DNA from: Rhodococcus sp. 4CII | Lineage (GTDB): Bacteria; Actinomycetota; Actinomycetes; Mycobacteriales; Mycobacteriaceae | Direction of reading: 5' to 3' | DNA length: 64,000 nt | Assembly (NCBI RefSeq): GCF_014256275.1 | Contig: NZ_JACCFE010000002.1 | Span: 4,072,001 to 4,136,000, forward strand | In this document: positions 17,798 through 26,272 of the stretch, in pieces | Numbering within the stretch: position 1 is the first letter of the stretch | How the letters are laid out: each line of letters opens with the position of its first letter | Notes under the pieces: generated by a model | What the model was told of the DNA's origin: nothing | The model's input: only the letters and a program-made list of their open reading frames with translations | Databases searched by the model: none | Made by a program: the position numbers and the translations under genes

Positions 17798-19300
17798 CTA
17801 TGATCGGTGCAGCTCGCGGGCGATTATGTCTGATTCGGTATCCTGCACGGTTTGTTGGGTGCGCCATGCGGTGAGTCCGAGACGCTCGGCGTCGGGGGAC
17901 CGGAGCTTTCTAGCGCTGAGTGCCACATAGGCGGCTGCGCTGACGGGGATTCCTAACAGCCAGCTCAAATCGGTGCCTCCGAGGGCATGGGCGACCGGTC
18001 CGACGTAGATCACGCTGTTCATGGTCAGGACGGTCGTGACCATGCCCGCGCCAAGGGCGATCCATCCCGCGATGTTCCAGCCATTGTGTCCCCAGTACTG
18101 CCCACGGTCGGATCGGTCGTGCAGATCGGTGGGGTTCCAACGCCAGCGTCGAAGGATCGCATCGGCGACGTACACACCCCCGAACGGGCCGAGCCACACA
18201 ACCAGCAAGGACGCGAATGTTTCCAAGCTGTCGAGAAATCCACCGCTGGCGAGGACCCAAAGCGTGACTGCGGCCGCGAGGACGGCGTTCAAGACGGTAG
18301 CGAAGAAGCGGGAGATGGGTACGCCTAGCGCCTGGAGGGTGAGCCCTGCAGAGTAGAGGGTCGGGACATTGTTGGCGAGCGTGCCGAGCACGGCGGCGAG
18401 CAGGAAGACTGCGTAGATCGCGACCGGCAACGCGTCCTTGGGTCCGGCCAACGGGTCCGACATGTCGACCTGGGAGGCCAGTTCGGCACCAAGGAGTCCC
18501 AGTAGGACGGCCACTCCGCCGCCGCTGGCGAACAATGTCCACGAGAGTTTGCGGGCGCTGACATCGCGCGGCAGATAACGGAACCATTCCGGTGAGCAGA
18601 AGAGGTATGCCAGCGGTCCTGATGCGTTGGCGGCAATTGCTACGGTCATCAGCGCGAGCACGTGTCCGGTATCGATGCTCTGCCCGGCCGTCCACTGGGC
18701 GCCGGCCATAGTGGCGGCGAGGACGAGTACCAATGCGACGACGAGGATCACCGCGGCGATGCGTTGCAGCCAGACCATCGCGGCGTGACCGAGCGCGGCG
18801 ACTGCCACGGACAGGCCGATGACCGCCAGCACGGCGAGGACTTCGGTTGTCCGACCGGGTTCGGTAACACCGACGAGGGGGAGGAACGCGAGAATGGCAA
18901 GGGCGGCGAGGATGGTGTTGAGGGCTTCGAATGCTACGAGCGCCGCCCATGTCAATGCGACATTCGGCTGATTTCCCTTCGGCCCGAAGGCCGATCGGGT
19001 GAAGGTCAGTGTGGGCACCCCGGCGCGCGGGCCGGCGACGCAGGCCACGCCGACATACGCGAAGAATGAGCATCCGATGATCACGGAGATCAGTGCCTGC
19101 CACAGGTTCAGACCCAAGGTGACCGCAACCACTCCCAGACTGACGGGGACGAAATTGGCCTGGGTGCCGGCCCAGAACAACGCCGCTTGGCGCAGCGTCA
19201 TCGTGCGCTCGGTGAGTGGGATGAAATCGAAGCCGTGTTTCTCGACGCGGAAGGCACTGTGCTGGGGCGCAGCTGCTGAGGTTGTGAGTTCGGGGGCCAT
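17798..19300 (-). CDS. NCS1-family nucleobase/hydantoin/cytosine permease
   Basis: A 500-residue membrane protein with about 12 hydrophobic segments. The N-terminal LTERTMTLRQAALFWAGTQANF and the following GLNLWQALISVIIG are characteristic of nucleobase:cation symporter-1 proteins, which import purines, pyrimidines, allantoin, hydantoins or thiamine. ATG 19300 has AGAGGAACC upstream. Together with the PucR-type regulator and DUF1989 and deacetylase-like genes nearby, this argues for uptake of a nitrogen heterocycle. Confidence 0.9.
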   Translation of the reverse strand: MAPELTTSAAAPQHSAFRVEKHGFDFIPLTERTMTLRQAALFWAGTQANFVPVSLGVVAVTLGLNLWQALISVIIGCSFFAYVGVACVAGPRAGVPTLTFTRSAFGPKGNQPNVALTWAALVAFEALNTILAALAILAFLPLVGVTEPGRTTEVLAVLAVIGLSVAVAALGHAAMVWLQRIAAVILVVALVLVLAATMAGAQWTAGQSIDTGHVLALMTVAIAANASGPLAYLFCSPEWFRYLPRDVSARKLSWTLFASGGGVAVLLGLLGAELASQVDMSDPLAGPKDALPVAIYAVFLLAAVLGTLANNVPTLYSAGLTLQALGVPISRFFATVLNAVLAAAVTLWVLASGGFLDSLETFASLLVVWLGPFGGVYVADAILRRWRWNPTDLHDRSDRGQYWGHNGWNIAGWIALGAGMVTTVLTMNSVIYVGPVAHALGGTDLSWLLGIPVSAAAYVALSARKLRSPDAERLGLTAWRTQQTVQDTESDIIARELHRS

Positions 19301-19418
19301 AACGGTTCCTCTGTGGGCCGGACGAAGATGGATGTTGTGGTGTACGTCTAGAACTGGCTGGGATCGCTGCAGCACAAGGGAGGAGTCCTGGCTCCGGTGA
19401 GTGGCTGTACGATGCTTG

Positions 19419-19973
19419 TCACCGCGGCGGCGGTGCCGGTAGCCACTCCTCCGGTTCCGGGTATTCGAAGTCGGGCGGGAAGTGGTATGTCTCGAAGCAG
19501 GTTGTGGTCGCAGCCTCGGTGTCGAAGAAGGCGAACGAGTTGCCGTCCGCCCACAAACCGGACTGGGTCTTCTCGAAACCGCGCTCGGCGAACATTTTGA
19601 TCCGTTCCTCCCACGGGGCACCGTTGCAATCGAACGCCACGTGGTGAATTCCCTCGCCATGCTGCTCCAGGAACTCCGCCATGATGCTGCGTCCCTCGAT
19701 CGGCTGCATGAGTTCCCAGGTGATGTTGTCATTGATGGCGAAGGCAACTTTCAGTGAGAACTCACTCTCGGCGCCGCGGTACGTCTGGTCTCGGACATTC
19801 GACGAGCTGAATGTGTAAACCCGCCACGGGCCGATCCCCAACCGGATCAAGCCCTCGATGGTTTTTCGATAGTCGGCGGTCACGATGCAGATTTCGATGA
19901 CGTTGCCGAGGAAACTGTTGCTGAGCCGGTATTCGTCGATCACGTCGGGGAGGGCAAGTGGAGAAGGAGTCAT
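19419..19973 (-). CDS. VOC (glyoxalase/epimerase) family protein
   Basis: A 184-residue vicinal-oxygen-chelate protein. The first half contains the substrate-comparison strand NVIEICIVTADYRKTIEGLIRLG, and the second half has GEGIHHVAFDC, whose His is a typical metal ligand; the C-terminal strand is NSFAFFDTE. The pattern resembles methylmalonyl-CoA epimerase-like and glyoxalase-like members. AGGA is seven bases before ATG 19973. It is the promoter-proximal gene of the minus-strand set, divergent from the PucR regulator. The reaction is unknown; lyase, epimerase or dioxygenase roles are all found in this fold. Confidence 0.8.
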   Translation of the reverse strand: MTPSPLALPDVIDEYRLSNSFLGNVIEICIVTADYRKTIEGLIRLGIGPWRVYTFSSSNVRDQTYRGAESEFSLKVAFAINDNITWELMQPIEGRSIMAEFLEQHGEGIHHVAFDCNGAPWEERIKMFAERGFEKTQSGLWADGNSFAFFDTEAATTTCFETYHFPPDFEYPEPEEWLPAPPPR

Positions 19974-20102
19974 GTTCAGTCCTGTGGTGGCGTTAGTGCT
20001 CACCCTTGTGGGTGATGTAGCCCATACAAGCACCGGCCCGTGAACGGCGGTAGTGTAGTTTCATCCACCAGAGTCGCGGGGCGGATATAGAAAGGCACAG
20101 TC

Positions 20103-21671
20103 ATGGTGCTTTCACTTGGTGCATTGCTTGCGGATACCGCGCTGGAGTTGACGTTGCTTGTGCGCGGCGCGGGCGATATCGACGCAGACGAAGTGCTGTG
20201 GCTGCACAACACCGAACTACCGGACCCCGCACCGTACATTCGGGAGACCGAGCTCGTTCTGACCAATGGGTTGTGGCAAACCAGTGTCACCGCGGATGCG
20301 TTTGTCGATTCACTCGTCACCGCACGCGCCAGTGGGCTGGTGTTCGGCTTGACCGAACAAACGCCGCGGGTCCCACCAGCTCTGGTGACCGCGTGCGAAA
20401 ACGCACGAATGTCCCTTCTCGAGCTTTCCATCGCGGTTCCCTTCACCGCGATCACACAAGCGGCTGCGAAGATCCAGAGTGAAGCAAGGCAGGATGTCCT
20501 CGAGGGGATGATTCGCCGAGGCAACGCCCTTGCAGCCTCGTTGACTCGTGGTGCCGGCGCCATCGGGGTCCTGGAAATTCTCAGCAAGGAATACGACCTG
20601 CCGTTACTCGTCGTCGACCGAGCGGGGTCGTGTCTGGCATCCCTGGGAGATGCTGCCGACGACGTCAGCGATGACCAGATGCGTCTCGCCGGCCGGGCGT
20701 TAGGGCAGCATCCGCCACCATTGGAAGTGAGTCTGTCCGGAGTGGGGCCCGCGGCGGTCTACCTGGTCGAAGGCGCCGTGGGCACGGTCGACGCTGCCCT
20801 GCTGTGCTTGAAGCCGCTCGCCGAACTCGAGCAGAACGAACGGGCCGCGCTCGACCAGGCCGCCCGATTCCTGAGCTTGGAGGTCGCCAAGAAACAGGCC
20901 CTGCACGCGATCGAGTCACGATTCTCCGGGGAAGTGCTCGAGATGATTCTCTCGGGCCCCGCGCGTGCCGCCGAGCTGCCCGATCGATTGCGCGCCTTCG
21001 GCATCGACCCGACCGGCCCATTGGCCATTCTCACCATCGCCGTCGGCGCCGCAGCCACACCGCCCGTGGGAGCTACCGAGGAGATCGAACAGCTTTTCAG
21101 TAACCGAGGGACACCGGTGATCGTGGCGGCGGGAAGCAACGACATCGTCACGATTTTTCCCTGGACCAGCACAGGCGCGCTCGCCGACCTGGCCGAGTCC
21201 CTCGCAGATACCCTGACACTGCGCTTCGCGCTCGACCGCACGGTGGTTGGCATCGGGGAATTGGCCCGCAGCGCATCAGGATTGCGCGATTCGCTCGTCC
21301 GCTCGCGGGAGGCGTGTCACGTGCTCCGCCGGCGAAGTCACGGACCGAGGGCCGCGACATTCGCAGACGTCGGTACCCATCGGATGCTGCTCGGCCTGCA
21401 CGATCGCACCATCCTGCGGCGATTCGCCGACGACGTCCTCGGTCCACTGCGCACGGTAGACGCCCGAAATGGCAGCGAACTCGAACGAACGCTGCGAGTC
21501 TTTCTCCGCAATGACTGTCACTGGTCGGCCACCGCTACCGACCTCTACGTGCACGTCAACACGCTGCGCAACCGTGTCGCCCGCATCACGGAATTGACCG
21601 GCCGCGACGTCAACAGGATCGAGGACGCCGTCGATCTGTATCTCGCCCTCGAAGCGGACGGTATGGGATAG
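20103..21671 (+). CDS. PucR-family transcriptional regulator
   Basis: A 522-residue regulator. An N-terminal purine-catabolism regulator domain (LSLGALLADTALELTLLVRG) is followed by a GGDEF-like middle region and the C-terminal PucR helix-turn-helix (LRVFLRNDCHWSATATDLYVHVNTLRNRVARI, here given only by its key parts NTLRNR and the preceding ATATDLYVH). PucR proteins activate purine, allantoin or other nitrogen catabolic genes in response to pathway metabolites. It is divergent from the VOC-NCS1 genes and convergent with the deacetylase operon, so it probably controls the cluster at 14.4-24.4 kb. Confidence 0.9.
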   Translation: MVLSLGALLADTALELTLLVRGAGDIDADEVLWLHNTELPDPAPYIRETELVLTNGLWQTSVTADAFVDSLVTARASGLVFGLTEQTPRVPPALVTACENARMSLLELSIAVPFTAITQAAAKIQSEARQDVLEGMIRRGNALAASLTRGAGAIGVLEILSKEYDLPLLVVDRAGSCLASLGDAADDVSDDQMRLAGRALGQHPPPLEVSLSGVGPAAVYLVEGAVGTVDAALLCLKPLAELEQNERAALDQAARFLSLEVAKKQALHAIESRFSGEVLEMILSGPARAAELPDRLRAFGIDPTGPLAILTIAVGAAATPPVGATEEIEQLFSNRGTPVIVAAGSNDIVTIFPWTSTGALADLAESLADTLTLRFALDRTVVGIGELARSASGLRDSLVRSREACHVLRRRSHGPRAATFADVGTHRMLLGLHDRTILRRFADDVLGPLRTVDARNGSELERTLRVFLRNDCHWSATATDLYVHVNTLRNRVARITELTGRDVNRIEDAVDLYLALEADGMG

Positions 21672-21677
21672 CGGTGC

Positions 21678-22541
21678 TCAGAGAGGATAGACATCAGGCG
21701 GAACGGTCGGACGTACCAAGCGGCGGGGACTGATCGACGGGTCCTCCCGCACGGCCTGCGCGAGATCCCGGCAGCGGGTGAAGCGAACGTCGCCGGCCGC
21801 GAGAGCTTCCTCGATGAACCTCCGTAACACCATGATCCGTCCGGGCCGCCCCGACAAGAACGGATGCATGCAGAGATTGAACAGGCATTGGTAGCGGCGC
21901 ATCCCTTCGAGTTCCACGCGCCACATCTCGGCGACCTTCAAAGGCGATTCGATGACTGAACCAATCTGCGGATCCGGCAAAAACGCGTACTGTTCCCAAT
22001 CATCGAGCGACCAGTGGACTGGCAGCTCGACAATCGGCTCCGAATCGGTGGCGATCCGATAGGGACGATCGTCACCCATGAGGGACGAGTCGTAGATCAG
22101 ACCGTGTTCGGCGACCAAGCCAGGTGTCTGCCAGCTAGCTCCCCACGAGGCCGCACGGTGACCCGCAATCGCGATTCGCTGCCTGTCGAAAACGTCCAAG
22201 GCACGTTCGAAGTCCGCCCGCTCCTCACCAGCAGACATCGATGTCGGTGACCGATGACTGTGTGAGTGATGGGCCACCTCGTGTCCGCGCTCGACGATCG
22301 AGGCCGCCAGCCCGGGACGGTGCTCGGCGACCCACCCCGGCACGAAGAAGGTAGCCGGAACGCTCATCTCGTCGAGCAGGTCCAGGATGCGGGGAACGCC
22401 GACATCGGGCCCGTAGGATTGGTGCGACATCGTCATGAGGTGATCGGCGTATCTTCGACCCTCCGCAAGGATCGGCGTCTCGGCGTCCACGTCGAAGGAC
22501 AAGGTGACGACCGCTGCTGCACCTCGATGCCAAGTTCCCAT
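21678..22541 (-). CDS. Polysaccharide deacetylase family hydrolase (PuuE/allantoinase-like)
   Basis: A 287-residue NodB-fold hydrolase. The metal ligands are visible: Asp in LSFDVDAET and the H-x3-H pair in HEVAHHSHSHRSP. The VPRILDLLDEMSVPATFFVPGW segment is typical of the PuuE-type allantoinases and related cyclic-amidase enzymes, rather than of secreted chitin deacetylases; there is no signal peptide. ATG 22541 is chosen because GAGGGAG lies 8 bases upstream; a GTG at 22550 overlapping the previous stop is the alternative. Coupling to an ene-reductase and a DUF1989 gene suggests ring opening of a reduced N-heterocycle (inference). Confidence 0.83.
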   Translation of the reverse strand: MGTWHRGAAAVVTLSFDVDAETPILAEGRRYADHLMTMSHQSYGPDVGVPRILDLLDEMSVPATFFVPGWVAEHRPGLAASIVERGHEVAHHSHSHRSPTSMSAGEERADFERALDVFDRQRIAIAGHRAASWGASWQTPGLVAEHGLIYDSSLMGDDRPYRIATDSEPIVELPVHWSLDDWEQYAFLPDPQIGSVIESPLKVAEMWRVELEGMRRYQCLFNLCMHPFLSGRPGRIMVLRRFIEEALAAGDVRFTRCRDLAQAVREDPSISPRRLVRPTVPPDVYPL

Positions 22542-22546
22542 CCCGA

Positions 22547-23728
22547 TCACTCCCTCGTATCCGCGGCGACTCGAACAGGGCCGTCGCTACCTGATCCCCC
22601 CGCAGCCCATCGTCGGGCATTACCGAGTGTTGCGAAAGGCTCGAGCATCGAGTGATCGAACCTGTTGAGGTCGGTCATCTTTGCCCCCTGCGCGAGCCTG
22701 CATGGGAGATCGGGATTGGCGAGAGCCCCCCGTCCGAGCGATACCAGATCGGCGTGCCCACCGTCGAGGACGCTCGCGGTTTGCCCCAGATCGTGCATAC
22801 CACCGTTCGCGATGACCGGGAGCAGCCCCGAGGCTTCCCTGGCGATCTGGGTGATCGTGCGGCCATCCGTCATCCGTGCTGTCTCGACGAAGTTCCGGCC
22901 TTCGCTGGCGATGTGCAGATAGTCCACACCCGCCGCTGAGACTGCGGCGAATATCGTCTCGGCGTCGGACACCCCGCCGGGCCACCGATAGGTGAAATCG
23001 TTGATTTTCGTCTGGGACAAGCGGACCCCCACCGTCACCCGGTGTCCTACCGCTCGCCGTATTTCGCTGGCGATCTGTTCGGTCAGTCGCATGCGGCCGC
23101 TGACGTCGCCGCCGAAGGAATCGGTTCGGTGGTTGGTGTAGTCGGTGAGGAACTGATCCAGCAGGTACCCATTGGCGGCGTGGATCTCGACACCGTCGAA
23201 TCCGGCGTCCACCGCATTCCGCGCCGCGCTGACGAATCCGCTGGTGACCTGGGTGATGTCGTCATACTCCATCGCGCGGGGAATGGGCCACCGACCGTTA
23301 CCTCCGTACTCGGGCATCATTTCCCCGCGCGGCGCGAGCGCCGACGGTGCGATGGACTCGGCGCCGTAATAGTTGCCTTGGGAAAGGGCCCCGGCGTGCA
23401 TGAGCTGCACAATGATCGGCACACCCACCTCGTGTACCCGGTGCACGACCTGCCGCCATCCGTGCACGTGCCGATCCGACACGAGTCCGGGCTGGTTGCG
23501 GTAGCCCTGACTATGCCGGGCGTCGGTGTAGGTTCCCTCGGTAATAATGAGACCGAATCCACCTACCGCAAACTCGCCGTAGTAATCGGCCATCTCCGTG
23601 GTTGGAGTGCCGTCCGCGTCTGCTGAGACACGGGTCATCGGTGCCACAACCAGGCTGTTTTTGAGCCCAAGGGTGCCGATCCTGGCGGGTCGCAGCGCGG
23701 AGTGGCTGCCTGCCTGAGGACTAGTCAT
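22547..23728 (-). CDS. NADH:flavin oxidoreductase (Old Yellow Enzyme family)
   Basis: A 393-residue FMN-dependent ene-reductase. FMN- and substrate-binding segments include VVAPMTRVSADADG, TEGTYTD, IIVQLMHAGALS, the catalytic-region motif GFDGVEIHAANGYLLDQFL, and YTNHRTDSFGG. Such enzymes reduce activated C=C or nitro groups at the expense of NAD(P)H. ATG 23728 overlaps the stop of the DUF1989 gene by 8 bases, and its own stop abuts the deacetylase gene, making a tight three-gene unit. Confidence 0.9.
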   Translation of the reverse strand: MTSPQAGSHSALRPARIGTLGLKNSLVVAPMTRVSADADGTPTTEMADYYGEFAVGGFGLIITEGTYTDARHSQGYRNQPGLVSDRHVHGWRQVVHRVHEVGVPIIVQLMHAGALSQGNYYGAESIAPSALAPRGEMMPEYGGNGRWPIPRAMEYDDITQVTSGFVSAARNAVDAGFDGVEIHAANGYLLDQFLTDYTNHRTDSFGGDVSGRMRLTEQIASEIRRAVGHRVTVGVRLSQTKINDFTYRWPGGVSDAETIFAAVSAAGVDYLHIASEGRNFVETARMTDGRTITQIAREASGLLPVIANGGMHDLGQTASVLDGGHADLVSLGRGALANPDLPCRLAQGAKMTDLNRFDHSMLEPFATLGNARRWAAGGSGSDGPVRVAADTRE

Positions 23729-24353
23729 TCGTCGGCGTCTCCGTTCCGGCATCAGCGAGAAGATCGATTGCCAGCGCCGTCGGGTTCTTTCCGTTGATCG
23801 CGGTGAGATCTTGCGGGCACGCCGACAGGACCAGAACACAGTCCATAGTCGCTTCGAAGGTGATGGCCTCACCGCCGCGAGTGGGCGCCGAAAGCCAGCT
23901 CAAACCCCCGTTCTCGGCGACCGGTATGCGCATGAAGATGTTGATCGGCTGGGGAACGACCGGAGTAGCCAACCCGATGTCGGCCAACGCCGAACGGAGA
24001 TTTTCGGCGCAGGAGGCATGTTCGGAGGCACCTAGAGCGGCATAGCGAGCTGGGTCGCACGCCGCGATCAGCATGTCGTGGATGCCAGGAGAAGTATCAG
24101 CGACCAATGTGAGGATGGGGCGGCGTCGATTCGTGAGAAATGGCTCGCCGACCCGAGGGAATAGGCGGCTGTTGTGTGCGCGGGTGTGAGAAGCGCTGTG
24201 GAACTCCGTTATGTCCTCCGCCGAGAAGGCGAACACATCCCCGACCTGCCCTCCCTCGACGTCTTCCAGCCGCACCTGTTGCCCCCTCCGGAGGGAAACG
24301 GCTCTGCCTTCGCGTGGTGGTACAACAATCCGGCTCTCGTTCATTAACTGCAT
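23721..24353 (-). CDS. DUF1989 (urea carboxylase-associated) family protein
   Basis: About 210 residues with the DUF1989 pattern: RIVVPPREGRAVSLRRGQQV, then GGQVGDVFAFSAED and SCAENLRSAL. Members are associated with urea carboxylase operons and other nitrogen-salvage operons. The start is uncertain: ATG 24353 has GGATGAGG close by, and ATG 24344 and ATG 24371 are alternatives. It heads the operon that continues into the ene-reductase and deacetylase genes. Confidence 0.78.
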   Translation of the reverse strand: MQLMNESRIVVPPREGRAVSLRRGQQVRLEDVEGGQVGDVFAFSAEDITEFHSASHTRAHNSRLFPRVGEPFLTNRRRPILTLVADTSPGIHDMLIAACDPARYAALGASEHASCAENLRSALADIGLATPVVPQPINIFMRIPVAENGGLSWLSAPTRGGEAITFEATMDCVLVLSACPQDLTAINGKNPTALAIDLLADAGTETPTND

Positions 24354-24479
24354 GAACCTCATCCAAGACATTCGGGCCCGGCGTCGCAATGGAGGTTCAC
24401 ACAGCCGCCATGAGAAGTCGCTGACTGATCGTACATCTGGATGCGCGTTCAAGGAGGAATTGCGCGGGCCGCGCGGTCA

Positions 24480-24701
24480 CTATTCGCACCCCGCTACCTC
24501 CCACACGGTATTCATCAACCCGGACATCGCTCCTGCCATCACCACGCGCCGCGACAGTGCCGCGCCGGGTAAGACACGAGGAGCAGGGTGAGTAGCGGCG
24601 GAGACGAGCGCGAGACCGGTGCCGCTGAGCCGCCGCAGCACGGCGCCGACCGTCACTGCGGTCGCGACCGCGGCCCCGACCAGGAGCACGGTATCGATCA
24701 A
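24480..24701 (-). CDS. Small hydrophobic protein coupled to the metallo-hydrolase
   Basis: A 73-residue frame starting at TTG, which overlaps the stop of the upstream metallo-beta-lactamase-fold gene (TTGA). It has one membrane-type segment (LIDTVLLVGAAVATAVTVG) and a small hydrophobic patch near the C-terminus. I recognise no family. The coupling supports expression, but it could also be read-through frame without function. Confidence 0.4.
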   Translation of the reverse strand: MIDTVLLVGAAVATAVTVGAVLRRLSGTGLALVSAATHPAPRVLPGAALSRRVVMAGAMSGLMNTVWEVAGCE

Positions 24702-25903
24702 CCGGTGCGCTCTCCGACGCCGATCTCCATCAGGTCTTCTCCGACGATCAGGTCGCCGGAGAAGCCGGCGGCCGCGGCCTGCCACCGTTCGGCCGGGTTG
24801 TTTCCCGGCGCGAGATGCGAGAGAACCAGTGTTTTCGCGCGGGCTTCCTCGGCGACCGGGCCGACCTGCTCGATCGTGGTGTGCGAGTGCAGGAGGTGTT
24901 CGATGAACCCCTCTTCTTCCGGGCTGTACGGCGGTTCACCGTAGAGTGCTTTGACCCAGTCGGCGTCGATCACCTCGTGGACGAGGACATCGGCACCGGT
25001 GGCAAGGGTTATCAGGTTGGGTGTGGGTGCGGTGTCGCCGGAGAAAACGATGGACCCGTCGTCGGTGTCGAAGCGGAACGCAAATGCGGGGTAGACGGCG
25101 CCGTGATCGACGAGGGTCGCGGTCACCCGGACGCGGTCGTCCTCCATGACCAGGAACGGGTCCATGACCGGAAACTGGTTGTCGTTGGCCTGGGCCGCGA
25201 CAGCGACGGGAATCTGAATGTCGTGGGTGCGAATGAGCTTGTCGAGACCGGGTTTACCGGAGTCACGGAGCCGGTCGTTGATGTCGGTGGCGAACGCCTG
25301 GGTGAGATAGTTGGTCATGTCCACCGTTCCCGGTGTCGGGTTCTCGGGGTTGACCACCGGGACGGCGGCATTGCCCGAGATCGGTTGCAGGGCGCCCCGG
25401 TCACCGGGTCCGTAGACCTCGACCGGTGCCGATCCGGGTAGTCCCTGGTACCAGCCGGAGAGCACGATGTTGAAGTAGTCCATGGTGTGGTCGGAATGCA
25501 GGTGCGTCAGGAAGACGCTGCGCAGGCCTTCGTAGCCGTGGAAGTCGCCGTCCTTGCCGAGATTAGCCAGCCTCAGTTGGTGTGCGACGCCCATTCCGCA
25601 GTCGACCAGGTAGATCGCGTCGTCGACGACGAGTGCGGTGGCGATGCCGTGGCGGGTCTGGTCGCCGCCGTTGTGTGGGGCGATCCAGGTCATCGGGCCG
25701 CCGGCGGTGCCGAGCAGGACCAGCCGGGTGCGGTGCGAGCGTGCGTCGTCGACGTAAGCGAAGGTGCCGGTGGGCGCCGTCGACGTGGTGTCGGCAGAGG
25801 AGCACCCGGCCAGCGCCGTCGCGGTCCCGAGTGCCATGACGCCGGCGAGCAGCCCGCGGCGGGATAGCGAATGTTGGTGAGCCTCATGAATGAGGTTGCA
25901 CAT
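24698..25903 (-). CDS. Exported metallo-beta-lactamase-fold hydrolase with Tat/lipoprotein signal
   Basis: A 401-residue protein. The N-terminus has a twin-arginine signal (SRRGLLAGVMALG) followed by a lipobox-like LAGCSS, so it is probably a lipoprotein outside the membrane. The zinc-binding motif is THLHSDHTMDYF (HxHxDH), with later ligands in SGDTAPTPNL and LSHLAPG. The overall pattern resembles arylsulfatase/RNase Z-like MBL enzymes that hydrolyse small esters or lactones. The start ATG 25903 leads directly into the signal. It may act on a substrate before uptake, next to the cytoplasmic amidohydrolase and fumarylacetoacetase-type genes upstream. Confidence 0.85.
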   Translation of the reverse strand: MCNLIHEAHQHSLSRRGLLAGVMALGTATALAGCSSADTTSTAPTGTFAYVDDARSHRTRLVLLGTAGGPMTWIAPHNGGDQTRHGIATALVVDDAIYLVDCGMGVAHQLRLANLGKDGDFHGYEGLRSVFLTHLHSDHTMDYFNIVLSGWYQGLPGSAPVEVYGPGDRGALQPISGNAAVPVVNPENPTPGTVDMTNYLTQAFATDINDRLRDSGKPGLDKLIRTHDIQIPVAVAAQANDNQFPVMDPFLVMEDDRVRVTATLVDHGAVYPAFAFRFDTDDGSIVFSGDTAPTPNLITLATGADVLVHEVIDADWVKALYGEPPYSPEEEGFIEHLLHSHTTIEQVGPVAEEARAKTLVLSHLAPGNNPAERWQAAAAGFSGDLIVGEDLMEIGVGERTG

Positions 25904-26079
25904 CGAATGGTCCTTCGCTGAACATTCGGCACGGTCGGCCTCGGCAGGTGTGGGTAACGCAGCGTTGCCGGAGCGACCGTGGGGCGGGGCGTCGACGCAG
26001 GGTGCGGACGCCGGAGGGGGAGATGCGCCGATCGGGCGGCGCGGGTTTCACTCAGGACGCGAGCGGTGCCGGCCGGGCG

Positions 26080-26215
26080 GTGGTGGGGTTCTTCGTCCCG
26101 GCGCGGTCGCGTTCGGTCATTCCGCCCACACCCCGTGTGGTTCGGGGATATTGAGGGCATGGGTAGGCATTTCCGCCGCACCAGGCAGTCGCCGCAGACT
26201 TGCTGCCGCGTCCAG
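26080..26215 (-). pseudogene. WhiB-family iron-sulfur regulator, C-terminal remnant
   Basis: The minus strand reads QQVCGDCLVRRKCL. After one frame change it reads ALNIPEPHGVW, and after another it reads GMTERDRAGTKNP. These are the cluster cysteines, the G-V-W turn and the basic end of WhiB proteins. The first cysteine region and any start are missing, and two one-base deletions break the frame, so this is a dead fragment. The rest of 25904-26272 shows no gene. Confidence 0.65.
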
Positions 26216-26272
26216 CCGGCGGTGTGGGTGCGCCACGCTTCCCACACCGCCGGTCGAACGGCCGGCGAATTC

